Shown here one piece after another: positions 24,341-34,417 of a DNA stretch of 64,000 bases; within the stretch, counting starts at the first letter, position 1, and every line of letters begins with the position of its first letter. The position numbers were made by a program, and so were the translations under genes. Source of the DNA: Polytrichum commune (Eukaryota > Streptophyta > Polytrichopsida > Polytrichales > Polytrichaceae). Location: contig OX485805.1 of NCBI GenBank assembly GCA_950295325.1, positions 13,751,501 through 13,815,500 of the forward strand, written 5' to 3'. The notes under the pieces were generated by a model, which saw nothing but the letters and a program-made list of their open reading frames with translations, had not been told where the DNA came from and ran no database searches.

Positions 24341-25739
24341 TAGAAGTACCCCTCCATAAAATGGGTGACATCACTCATTTTCTGGATGACATCACCCGTT
24401 TCTCACCCATTTAAAAAACGGACCGGGACCGGCACATGGAAGTTGGTCCTTAAGCAGATCTAGGAACCCGCATCCGGTGGGTCCAGCCTGTAGGTGTGTC
24501 GGAGGCGGCCGGAACCATGATGATTTTCAACCACTGCTCTCAGGCAACGTTAGAGGTGAGCTTGGATAGAACGCTCACTCAGTGTTTTCCGCCTCTGACT
24601 GCCTCCGAATAATCAAATTTCCCGAGTTATACCTCCCTTCCTTCTCCCTCACTCTAGTTCTGACTGCTTCCTGCTTGACGACTTACCAGGAACCTACTTC
24701 TTCGCAATGTATGCACTCTTCCTGTCGCTCTTCTACTTCTCTTTCTCACCCTAAACCACTTCAGAGACGCAACAAATACCTCGTGTACATTGTTTCGCCT
24801 CCACAAGGAACTGGAAATATGTAGAGTCGATTACGATGTCGCTTAATCAGATATTTCCATCTCCGACTACCTCACTTCTTGGCGAATTAAGAAGGAACGA
24901 CTATGACGAAATTCATCCACCCTACCTGTCGCTCACCCTAAACCTGCTGCTCGTTCTGCCTGCAAACCGCTTCAGAGAGACAACATCGAATTCGTTGGCG
25001 ACATTGTTTCGATACCGCAAGTGTGTACGGTCTGAAATCAGTTTACATTTCTGTGAATGAGTAACTTCGCAGAATACTAACAAGGGACCAACATGGATTG
25101 GAGAAATTCCCACCTCTAAATTGTGTAACCTTGAATCTAGTCAAAGTAGTTCCGAACGAGGGACCACAGTAATGTTGGGCACTAAGATAAACAGAGTTAC
25201 TTTCTCCGACCAACACACTTCTCTCGATCAGGATATGAAATCGTGATTAGTACAAGATGGTTAGCAAACTGTGGATTTTTGGGACTCCCGTTCCAACGAG
25301 CTTCCAACTTAACCCTGAGGAAATCCTCAAGCAAAAAACATAGCGAGGATACAGACAGACAGACATCCGGGCCGGCACCCAATTATGTTAGAAGAATTTA
25401 TAGAATATACCCCAATTTAATAAAGGAAACCCGGAGGATGTCATGAACATGTAACCGGTTGGAGTTGCAAACACATGGATCTCAACCGATTATGAATGCC
25501 CAAAAATCTCCCCAATCACTGGGCGGTGATGGCTCAGGAGCTCCAAAATGGTTGACTCGAACCTTGATTCCAGTGTCCTCGTTGCTGTGGACTTGCACCA
25601 CAGCATGCATGGTTCTCCGTCAGTGCCCACAAAGTCCAAAAAAACCACCATCATTGGTGAAACTAGGGGTGGCTAGAAACAATGAGCAAGTAGCCTACGC
25701 ATCTCCAGGTGCACTCTCAATTGTTTAAACTAAACCTCC
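24341..25739. other. Low-repeat sequence without a recognised gene
   Basis: Plus-strand frames at 24582-24824 and 24836-25060 are Ser/Leu-rich. They show no motif I can name and no paired splice sites that would join them convincingly. Confidence 0.3.
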
Positions 25740-26012
25740 TCATTCTTGCAGAGTTAACTCATGTGCAATGTGTTTCTACAACGACGTGTGAGCGTGTTTT
25801 TAGTGTGTATAATTTGATCAAGACTAAAGTTAGAACTAAGTTGGGCATCAAAAATCCGGGTAAGAATTGAACATGTCAGAATTGCAAAGAGAAATTGCCC
25901 GGCTACTGCAAGGGGACGTACTCCTCCATGTGTTCTATTTGGGTTGGTGCCACAGTTCAAGTCCAAGTGCAAGTGCAACTTACTTGCAAGCAAATTCAAG
26001 TGCAAGTGCAAG
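25740..26012. repeat. Copy of retroelement-like segment 20120-20400
   Basis: Shares GTGTTTCTACAACGACGTGT, the AATTTGATCAAGACTAAAG stretch and the terminal CAAGTG microsatellite. The microsatellite differs in length between the copies. Confidence 0.65.
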
Positions 26013-26454
26013 TGAGTGCATTCAGCCTAATCAAGCATAATGAAGCCTAAACAAGTGTAATTAAGCACATCATTCCTCATATCTGAATTGAATTATGATT
26101 AAGTGCATTTAATAAATAATTAGGCTTATTTAATTGGGCTTAATTTTTATTAATTAGGATTATTTAGACTTAATTACATTTAATCACACTTATGTAGTTT
26201 GAGTGTGTAGGAATACTTTGTGAAAGTAGAAGGTATTCATTAAAATATAATTAAATATTCATGTTATAAATAGTCATGATAATTTTAGTTCCATTTTAGA
26301 ATGACAAAGACCCTTTCAATGGTAAGTCACAAAAACTATAACCTCAGTGGTAATGAGGGTTTTGTATTTTCTTTTTTACTTCCAAGTTAATTACATACTT
26401 TATTGATGGTTTCACCTCAGAAAGGAAATCCAAGTCAATTGCTCATTAACGCAA

Positions 26455-26640
26455 GGCTCAAGCCAAGGTCGGGTTAGGTCAGGCTAGGGTCAGGTTAGGC
26501 CAGGGTCGGGTCTCGCTTTTTCAGTGATGCCCATGCCTGCCACCCTGACGCGTGCAACACTCGTCGGGGGTATTTAGAGAGACACCCACACATAGATTAC
26601 TTCAAACTAAATCTAGAGGCCTGGGCATATCCTTTGACTT
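26455..26640. repeat. Dispersed repeat, partner of 13860-14000
   Basis: Contains a short GGTCAGGTTAGG-type expansion absent from the partner, then an otherwise close match to AAACTAAATCTAGAGGCC. Confidence 0.6.
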
Positions 26641-28931
26641 GTTGAGATTATTCTTGGAAATTGTTGGTCCCATGTTAATCTCCAACACAATTGAATAATG
26701 TTGTCTTCTATTTTCCGAGTTAGTACAACTATCAATATGTTTAATTTGATCTAAGCACTTACATCATAAAAGCTAAAACAACTTCTACCCAAAACCACCT
26801 ATAGTGATTTATTACGATCAAGATCCTATTAAATTTTAATTTTGACCTCCAATGGTGGCATGGCATCTTTATGAAGTTAAGATTGTTCCCATAAAAAAAA
26901 TTACCATTCACTTGTCCCAAATCTAAATTTGTGTATGCTAGTATTATCGAGCAAAGGTGGTTTCTAGGCAAAAGCGTCTTTTTCAACCTTTAGGAATAAA
27001 ACTTGATAACGTGCATGAATGCAATTGAGGGGTTGTAAAAGCTAACAAGGTCAAGTGCACATATAATTTGGAATTGAACATGTCCTCCATTAAGGTATTA
27101 CAATAGTACTTGCTCAAGAGTACATTGTTTTGTCTACTTAGCATGGGTTACCATTCGGAATTACATGTTGCTATGATGTTTTACAAACATTAACATTTTT
27201 TACCCACTAAGTCATATCATATTCTTTGGTGTGTGTACTAACCACTTATGTTATTTAGGTTTTTTTAAATGAATCTTTTAGTTTAAAAAATATATAGCAA
27301 CGAATAACTTCAAATGGTGACCCACACTAATTAGACAACACAATGTAATGCTCAATGTGAAATAGGATACATTCATAGTTTACTAGAGTTAACCCGTAAA
27401 GTATGAGGATCGAATGGGGTTGAAATTTACTTATGATCCCTTGTTTGAGTGCAATTGGAAAGTCTCGTAAGGTTTCTTTGAGTTTTAGGAGCCAAGATGT
27501 TACATCATTATATAACTAGAAAATCCTCTCACTTGTATGCACATGCTTATATAAGCACTCCGTGCTCCTCTCACCACTTGCATACTCCCCAAATTAAATG
27601 AAACTCAAAAGTTTCTCAAAGTTGTATAGCCTCATATAGAACCAAAGGAAGATTTCTTCCTTGTTTGCTTTTGAGGTCACTGACACAAGTGTTGAAAGTG
27701 GCAAATATGGGAGATTTCTTTTAAATCAGGGTTTTGTTCCTCACTTTTGGTGACTTTAGGGTTGATTCCAATGTCCATAATATTTTCCAACACAATAATA
27801 GACATGTGATCAATATTCCTCATTGAACACCTATCTAAGGTAGATGGGTGTGAACTGGTTACTTTTTCCAACTAGCCCAGTTGGCTTAGGATTTGAAAAG
27901 CGCGTTTACATAATACGAGATAGTTAGCAAATCTAAATTGAGGCCAAAGTGTGAGGCCAAACCCACCACCCTTAAGCGTCCTAGTCCGGGTGGTGGTTTT
28001 GAGAATCACATGTGTCATACCCAAACTCGTGGTAACATGGAATGTAACTCCCATCTCAATGAACTCCCAACTTACTCAGAATCATGATGTTTTATTGATG
28101 TTAGCCTCTTGAATAGGTAGAACATTGGCCTTCTCAAGGGTCCACCCTGCGGCCTTGGCCACACATGCCCTTAAGGATATTCCTCTTGAAACCTTGGCCT
28201 TGGCGAATGTTTTCTCATCAGTGCTCTTCACCTTAGTGAGGCTATGGGTTGCCGACTCCATGATTCAATTAAGTTTCTAGTGTCTTAATTCCCAATTGTC
28301 AACCCAAGGACATTCTCCTTGTGTGGAGCCAACAACCCAATCTCGTGCTTCACATCCATATTAGCACATCAATTTACTCCATGATGAGAATACAAGTGTT
28401 AACACTATATTCGTTAAATTGAGACTTTCTCTAGTCTCAAATTAATATATGGATCAAAGAACTTGAAGAGGCCCGAAACTATATTGTCAACAATCTCAAT
28501 TATATTATATGTTCTAATATCCCAAATCTATGATGTGCGGACATAAGCACATATGGTAGAGCACTCGACACCAACTTCATCAACAAAAACACATTGGGTA
28601 GAGCACTCCAAACAAGTTTCACCCAAAAAACATATAAACTGATTTCTATTATTAGCATGCACAATAGAATATAGACATTGCAACATACAAAGTGCATGTA
28701 ATAAATGCATGTTTCTTCATTCGAGAATATAGTCCCAAGCATAATAATAAGATGAACTTCAATTGCAGCTTGAAATATAGTAAATGGATATTCATCCAAC
28801 TCCAAACAATATAGTATTCGTAAGTTCTACCCAAACTCTGTCCCAATTTTGAAGAGCACACATATGTGTAATTTATATTGCTATAATTACGTATTAAACT
28901 ATAATCATGCTAACACAATCCTACCAACTTC
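26641..28931. other. AT-rich intergenic DNA with repeat fragments
   Basis: Holds a fragment of the long interspersed repeat (27847-27946), then sequence shared, inverted, with 19850-20125 (27955-28280). A 28395-28425 word (ACACTATATTCGTTAAATTG) also occurs beside LTR-like element C near 56450. The last 500 bp lie downstream of the DUF7869-type gene and probably include its 3-prime UTR. Confidence 0.4.
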
Positions 28932-31900
28932 TCATTCAACGTGGGTTGCTTCTTGTGCAATCCGAGCAAGGTTGTCTTTTGCAAAAGTTATGTACTTTTG
29001 AGGGATGGACACTGACCCACTATGGTTTTTCCGTGGTTTCCATGCTATGAATATGGAATCTGTATCTACCCAAGATGGACCGTGCTCAGAATCCACCTTC
29101 CACCGAAAGTTAGGGTTTGTATCCCAGCCTGTATAATGCCGAATCACATCTTCATTCCTTGCTGTCGGTCGATAGTACTCCACTTGTATCTGTCGAAAAT
29201 GAGGGCTGGAAGTTACAAAATTGGGTTTGGACAAAGCTCTTGCCACCCACACTGGCTTTGCATATGTCTCGTCTCCAGGACGTAAAATGAGCATATAACC
29301 TTCATGACAATCCACTGCAATGCGGAAAGATGGTGGTGGACGACTACTAGCCGGCCCCACGTAATGGTCGTCCACATCAAACTCCTCTCGAACCTCTCCA
29401 TTTCCCAAAAGACTAGGCTCCGAAGCTTGTACATCGACTCGTGTTTGTGGCCAAAATCCATGCCTCAAAGTATGAGGGCTATCTTGGTGGAGGTCTGCCA
29501 AGGCGGCACGAACACGTGTCCAATAATGTATCCAACTCCCATAACGATGCCAACATGATCCGCCAACATCCGCTATTTTCAAACTCTCCCAATATTGTAT
29601 GAAGCCTGATATACCTTTCAAAATATCTTCCAAATTCTTCATGGCTATTGGCTTGCAAGGCCTAGGCTCCCCATCCGGTAACATGGTCTTTCCATCCGCA
29701 TCCACGCGCCACACAAGAAGACCCTCCGGCGGGCTCCAGTCTTGTGTCGTGCACAACAACTTGTATTGCATGGCCGGGACACCATCGTCACGCATATAGA
29801 AGCGGAATTGTTGTGCCTTCGTATGCCCGATCAATCGGTGAGCTCCACTTCGAATATAAGGTTCTATAAATGCCTTGAAGTCTGGCACCTCCTCAATCAT
29901 ATGGGGGATGACCGGAACGTTATCCAAATCCATGTACGACTTCATCAATAACGGGATTGTAGGGAAATCCTCCTCCCGCAACTTCATGCTCCACCGCCCA
30001 AAAGATGCATCAATATCATCGTGCGTGTGGCCTACCAATAGGAAGGACACAAAAACCTCCTTGAAAATGCCTTTCGCAACCAACAACGACCAATATGCAA
30101 AAACATATCTACTTTTATTGTCCTTGGCACAATTGTCCAATTGGACACGCAAAGTGGGAGGCAACTTTTTGGCAATCACGGGATCACTGGGTGGCTCTGG
30201 CAACGAATGAAAGCATACATCTTTTCCATCCAACAACGCTTCATATAGAGGTGTTGAACCCGTGTTTTCAAATAACAATCCTGAAGAATAGGCTAGCGGT
30301 TTCTCTAAATCACGTAAAAGCCTTGCAAATGACCCTATTGTGTGGTTTGAATCCGCTGGATACAAATCAAGAGCATAATGAGCAAACTTGACATCACCGT
30401 GTCCATGTGCAATCATTCCTGTAATGCCAACCCAACGTGATTAGATATAATTAAACCATTTTGAGTGAATCCATGTTCTCAAGTACATCACGGAATAAAA
30501 AACCACAACATTTAGGGTATGTCATGACATTGTTTCGAAGTTCACCTGTAACCGATACAGACAACTTAAAAAACCCATCCGTGGCCTTGATTCGATTTGC
30601 AAAACATGGGGAGGCTGTTTTGGCATGGTCCATTTTGTCATGGATGACCGTAAGAACCTCCAAGGGCCTGGAGATGGACAAAGCTCTATTTGTGTAATAA
30701 TCATTACGGTGTGCCTCTTGCATGTTTACGTGCTTGAAATAGTTCAATTGATGCGCTGCATATGACTCGGTACCCATCGTGTGTGCATCCCGGAGGCGCT
30801 TCAACTTCTCGCAATTAGAGCACCTGGCAAATTTGTCCCCTCGTCTTTTTGTAATGTATTCGCTAAAGTTTTGTTTCTTAATTGCACTCAATTTTGACAA
30901 TGAAATTGGCTCCAACCCAATCTTCTCGCCAACTGCATTCACGTCCAACAATATGTCTTTCCATTTTGTGCCTGTGGGAAGAACTTTCTCCACAACCTTT
31001 TCACCGGTTGTGAGCGTGCGTGTTTTGTGCGGCATTGCATCGGCAAGGGGGACAATGATGGTTGCTAGAGTGGCCGTTGCTTGCCTTGTTGCTTCCCTAG
31101 GCTTCTTTAAACCCACATTACCATGGTGACGGGACCGGCGGCCTTCCTTGGCATAAGCAGCTTGTTGATAAAAGTCCGCTTTCGACACACCGTGAATGGT
31201 GTACCATGCCTTACAACACACGTCCATGCTTTCAATGGTGATGACCTTGCGACCCATCCCATTCACATGTATCGCCCTATGGACATCAAGTTTTCTTGTG
31301 GATCTTAGACGGAAATCTCCAAGCCACATTTCTTCGCGGATGGCCTTCAATTTATCCCTTGGAAACAATTGGCAACAACGATGCACACAACAATCCTTTG
31401 TGGCAACTTCTCTAATGGACTCCTCCCCGAGCAACCTTTGACGTTTACAATCAGTTGCAGACGGAGCAGGACGTGCCAATGTATCGTACTTTCTTTGACC
31501 CTTGCGCGGCCGCATGTTTGCTTGCACCTCCTTTTCGATTTGCATGTGTCGTTGCTCATGTTCACGCAAGCTAACTCCATCAATTGTGACATTCCTCAAC
31601 GGCCACCTGCGGAGGGAGAACCTATGAGTGGGATCCACCTCGGAATGAACGACCGACTCCAATATGACAACCCCAACGTCCTCGGTGCCAAGCGGGTTTT
31701 CATCAATGCAATCTTGCGGATGGGTGTTACGGCAAATCCCCTCCGCCACAACAACTCCACTATCATTAAGAAGTATCACCTCCAAATTCACCCACGAAGC
31801 CCTTGAAAGTCCCGTACATTCAACAATGGGACACTGCGGTACGGAAGACGAAGGTAAATCCAATTGATCTTCATCCGCACTGTCAGCCATAGTAGCCTCC

Positions 31901-32010
31901 CCGACAATGTCTAAGTCATCATCAGATGCAGATGGCCAAGTGGCCATGTCATCAGATGACCAATCCCCAATTTCACTAAACCCATCCATTCTGCCTACAC
32001 ACATGAACAT
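28932..32010 (-). CDS. DUF7869-type (RNase H-like, transposase-derived) protein, two exons
   Basis: Two minus-strand exons, 32010-30546 and 30418-28932, joined across a 127-bp GT-AG intron, give one 983-codon protein. The junction restores a continuous SVSVTG|MIAHGHGDVKFAHYAL. Exon 1 carries an acidic N-terminus, a Cys-rich segment (KDCCVHRCCQLF), a helix-rich middle and a C-x2-C motif (FARCSNCEKLKRL). Exon 2 carries LDNCAKDNK (near residue 583) and VGHTHDDIDASFGRW (HTHDDID near 619-625). The last two are the hallmark acidic motifs of DUF7869-like RNase H-fold proteins, thought to derive from DNA transposases. I see no internal stop, so the copy may be functional. The first in-frame ATG (32010) is used; ATG 31989 (MDGFSEIG), just after an acceptor-like GTAGGCAG, is an equally good start. 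No bounding TIRs were found. Confidence 0.82.
30419..30545 (-). other. Intron of the DUF7869-type gene
   Basis: The donor is CAG|GTGAAC after 30546 and the acceptor is TTACAG before 30418. Splicing is phase 1 (G + GA = Gly). Without splicing, exon 1 would run on to a stop at 30451 and lose the conserved GMIAHGHGD junction. Confidence 0.85.
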
Positions 32011-32203
32011 TGAACATTGTCAAAAAATCACAAAAATTGTAGGTTCAAATCGAAGACCACAAAAACCATCATATATAAACAAAATTGCAAATACTCAGTG
32101 CTCATACAAGTTCATATGACTAATATGCCATTGGGTTCGTAAAGGTTTTGGATGGCCAGTGGCCACACTGTCATCCAGATCCCATCCACACTTAGAGGCT
32201 GGG

Positions 32204-32848
32204 TTTGGGTCGAGCGACCCAAACCTTTTGGGAGGATGGGTTTAAGGTCACGACAAGGAGCACCCATACTTAGGGGGCTGGGTTTGGGTCGAGTGACCCA
32301 AACCTCGAGGCAGGATGAGTTCAGGCTCACTACACACAGCATCCACACTTTGGGGCTGGGTTTGGGTCGACCGACCCAAACCTTTTGGCAGGATGGGTTC
32401 AGGCTCACAACAGTGAGCACCCACACTGTAGGGCTGGGTTTGGGTCGACCAACCCAAACCTTTTGGCAGGATGGGTTCAGGCTCACAACAGTGAGCACCC
32501 ACACTGTAGGGCTGGGTTTGGGTCGACCGACCCAAACCTTTTGGCAGGATGGGTTCAGGCTCACAACAGTGAGCACCCACACTGTAGGGCTGGGTTTGGG
32601 TCGATCGACCCAAACCTTGAGGCAGGATGGGTTCAGGCTCACAACAGTGAGCACCCACACTGTAGGGCTGGGTTTGGGTCGATCGACCCAAACCTTGAGG
32701 CAGGATGGGTTCAGGCTCACATCAGTGAGCACCCACACTGTAGGGCTGGGTTTGGGTCGATCGACCCAAACCTTGAGGCAGGATGGGTTCAGGCTCACAA
32801 CAGAGAGCACCCACACTGTAAGGCTGGGTTTGGGTCGACCGACCCAAA
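32204..32848. repeat. 78-bp tandem array carrying nine TTTGGGTCGNNCGACCCAAA palindromes
   Basis: Nine units of 78 bp (79 once) each contain the 20-bp palindrome. Starts are 32204, 32283, 32361, 32439, 32517, 32595, 32673, 32751 and 32829. Arms are perfect in seven. Copy 2 has CG changed to TG and copy 4 has CG changed to CA. The middle dinucleotides are AG, AG, AC, AC, AC, AT, AT, AT, AC. The array sits about 200 bp upstream of the DUF7869-type start codon, between it and a likely TATA box. It may therefore be in the promoter or a leader intron. Long frames on both strands here are artefacts of a 78-bp (26-codon) unit. Confidence 0.95.
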
Positions 32849-33482
32849 CAATTCCGCAAAATCCGCCTATTTATTCGGGTGATTCTCTATTAATCTATAT
32901 ATAACCTATTTGGAACAACTGAACTCGTAGATATTTGTTGTAATTAGCTGCTCATGAATGGAAACGTACACAAACCGTGTATTACAGCTCCAACTTAGAG
33001 AGCTTGCAGCAATCTCAGGATTGGGACATGAAAGAAAGAACCAGCATTTGGGGGGGTTGGGCTCTTTATACTACCCGCCTCCGCTTTGGGCATCCTCTTT
33101 GGATGCCTTTCCCGCCTAGTCTCCTTTGGACGTTAATTCAAACCTTCTGACTCAATTTCCCGCTTCTTGTCAATAATAGACAATGTATATTTAGCTTGGC
33201 TCTTCGTTGCCCCAACCATCAAATGAATAATTCAACATATATTATTTAAAGTTGTTACCACCCTAACTTGGTCAACACTATTCTTCAACTCTTTCATAAT
33301 TAGTTTTATACATGAATACACCACCACCTTCCCTATTGCCATCTCCTTTCTCCTTTTATCATTGTTGTATTTTTTTCTCACATCCTTACTAATACTAAAT
33401 TCCTATATGTAACTTCCATATATCACCACAGTGGATATTTAGTGTTTGAGTTTACATTTAATGTTACTTACTCTCATAGGGT
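32849..33482. other. Upstream region of the DUF7869-type gene up to the giant hAT element
   Basis: No gene. Contains the candidate TATA box noted separately and AT-rich sequence. The last 8 bp (33475-33482, CATAGGGT) are the left copy of the giant element's target duplication. Confidence 0.5.
33064..33077 (-). promoter_or_regulatory. Candidate TATA box for the DUF7869-type gene
   Basis: Minus-strand GTAGTATAAAGAGC followed by a G/A-poor leader. If used, transcription would start near 33035 and the palindromic array would lie in the transcribed leader. It is about 1.1 kb from the start codon, so a leader intron would be expected. Confidence 0.4.
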
Positions 33483-33600
33483 CAGGGTTGTCTATTGTGT
33501 CGTGACGGAGGGTAATCCCGACATAATGTCGTGCCGTCACGACACGTATCCGTCACGACATGACACGACACGTCACGACATTATGCCGGATGCTGTCTTT
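33483..33600 (+). repeat. Left terminal and subterminal region of the giant hAT element
   Basis: The 13-bp TIR (33483-33495) is followed by CGTGACG at 33501 and CGTCACGAC at 33535, 33551 and 33571. A 16-bp arm hairpin (33518-33533 with 33574-33589, 15 of 16 paired) encloses part of this. Clustered short motifs in both orientations are what hAT transposases usually bind. Confidence 0.8.
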
Positions 33601-33735
33601 ATCCTGACGGACTTGAATTTTACCGATTTTTTTGTGTAATTACATTAACCCATTTCTGACACGTAGGATTTACAATGTCCACGTGTGATGACATGTCAGC
33701 AAAGTAAAGGTAAAGTGGGGAAAAATTTACTAGAG

Positions 33736-34165
33736 CCCGTCCGCCCCCCCATCCGCCTCCGTTCCCAACCCCCGTTCGCCCCCGTTCCCCCCCATCCGCT
33801 CCCGTTTACAATCCCCGTTCGCCACCGTTCCCCCCCGTCCGCTCCCGTTCCCAACCCTGTCCGCTCCCCCCTCTCCCGTCCGCCCCCCCCCCCGTCCCCC
33901 CCCCCCCCGTCCCCCCCCCCCCCCGTCCGTCCGCCCCCCCGTCCGCTCCCCCCCGTCCGTCCGCTCCCCTTTCCGCTCCCCCGTCCGCCCCCCCGTCCGC
34001 TCCCCCCCTCTGTCCGCTTCCCCGTCCGCTCCCCCCCGTCCGTCCGCTCCCCCTTCCGCTCCCCCGTCCGGTCCCCCCCCCGTCCGTCCGCTCCCTCGTC
34101 CGGTCCCCCCCCCCCCCCTCCGTCCGCTCCCCGTCCGGTCCCCCCCCCCTTCCGTCCGCTCCCCA
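33736..34165 (+). repeat. C-rich minisatellite upstream of the hAT transposase
   Basis: About 430 bp of irregular CCGTCCGCTCCC/CCCCCGTTCCC units with long C runs; the G-rich complement could form quadruplexes. It ends 15 bp before the TATA box of the transposase gene. Proline-rich or glycine-rich frames across it are not evidence of protein. Confidence 0.9.
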
Positions 34166-34180
34166 GTCCGATTCGAATAC

Positions 34181-34187
34181 TATAAAT
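34181..34187 (+). promoter_or_regulatory. TATA box of the hAT transposase gene
   Basis: TATAAAT lies directly after the C-rich array, about 240 bp before the start codon. An acceptor-like TTTTATTTGCAG ending at 34403 suggests a leader intron before the ATG. Confidence 0.65.
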
Positions 34188-34417
34188 TGAGGGTTCAAGG
34201 TGCCATTTTTGCCTCCACTGACATAGTGTGTCTCAAGTCTTTTGATTCTCCTTTGAGGAGTGAGGATTGAATGCGTGAGACCCGAATGCAGAGGATACTT
34301 TGTCCAATCTAGTGACTGTGAATTAGGGTTGCCCTTGTGGCACTCTTGAACAGGACCTAGTATGCGATCAAAGTTACTTGCTCTAACTTGTTTTTATTTG
34401 CAGGTTTTGTTGAAGTC

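Noticed and set aside
28500-28861. Overlapping minus-strand hydrophobic frames (Cys/Leu/Ile-rich) as membrane proteins.
   Set aside because: They overlap in two frames in AT-rich DNA just downstream of the DUF7869-type gene. Hydrophobicity comes from T-rich codons, and the place is best read as a 3-prime flank.
32112-32904. Long overlapping frames on both strands with 26-residue repeats.
   Set aside because: A 78-bp unit without stop codons, containing a stop-free palindrome, yields such frames automatically. Nothing else suggests coding.
28932-33482. The hAT element's left terminus as a boundary of the DUF7869-type gene's own transposon.
   Set aside because: The CAGGGTTGTCTAT end pairs exactly with the one at 45618 and shares its 8-bp duplication, so it belongs to the giant element alone.
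33685-34185. A 166-codon proline-rich reading frame and its glycine-rich complement.
   Set aside because: Both are translations of the C-rich minisatellite before the transposase TATA box.
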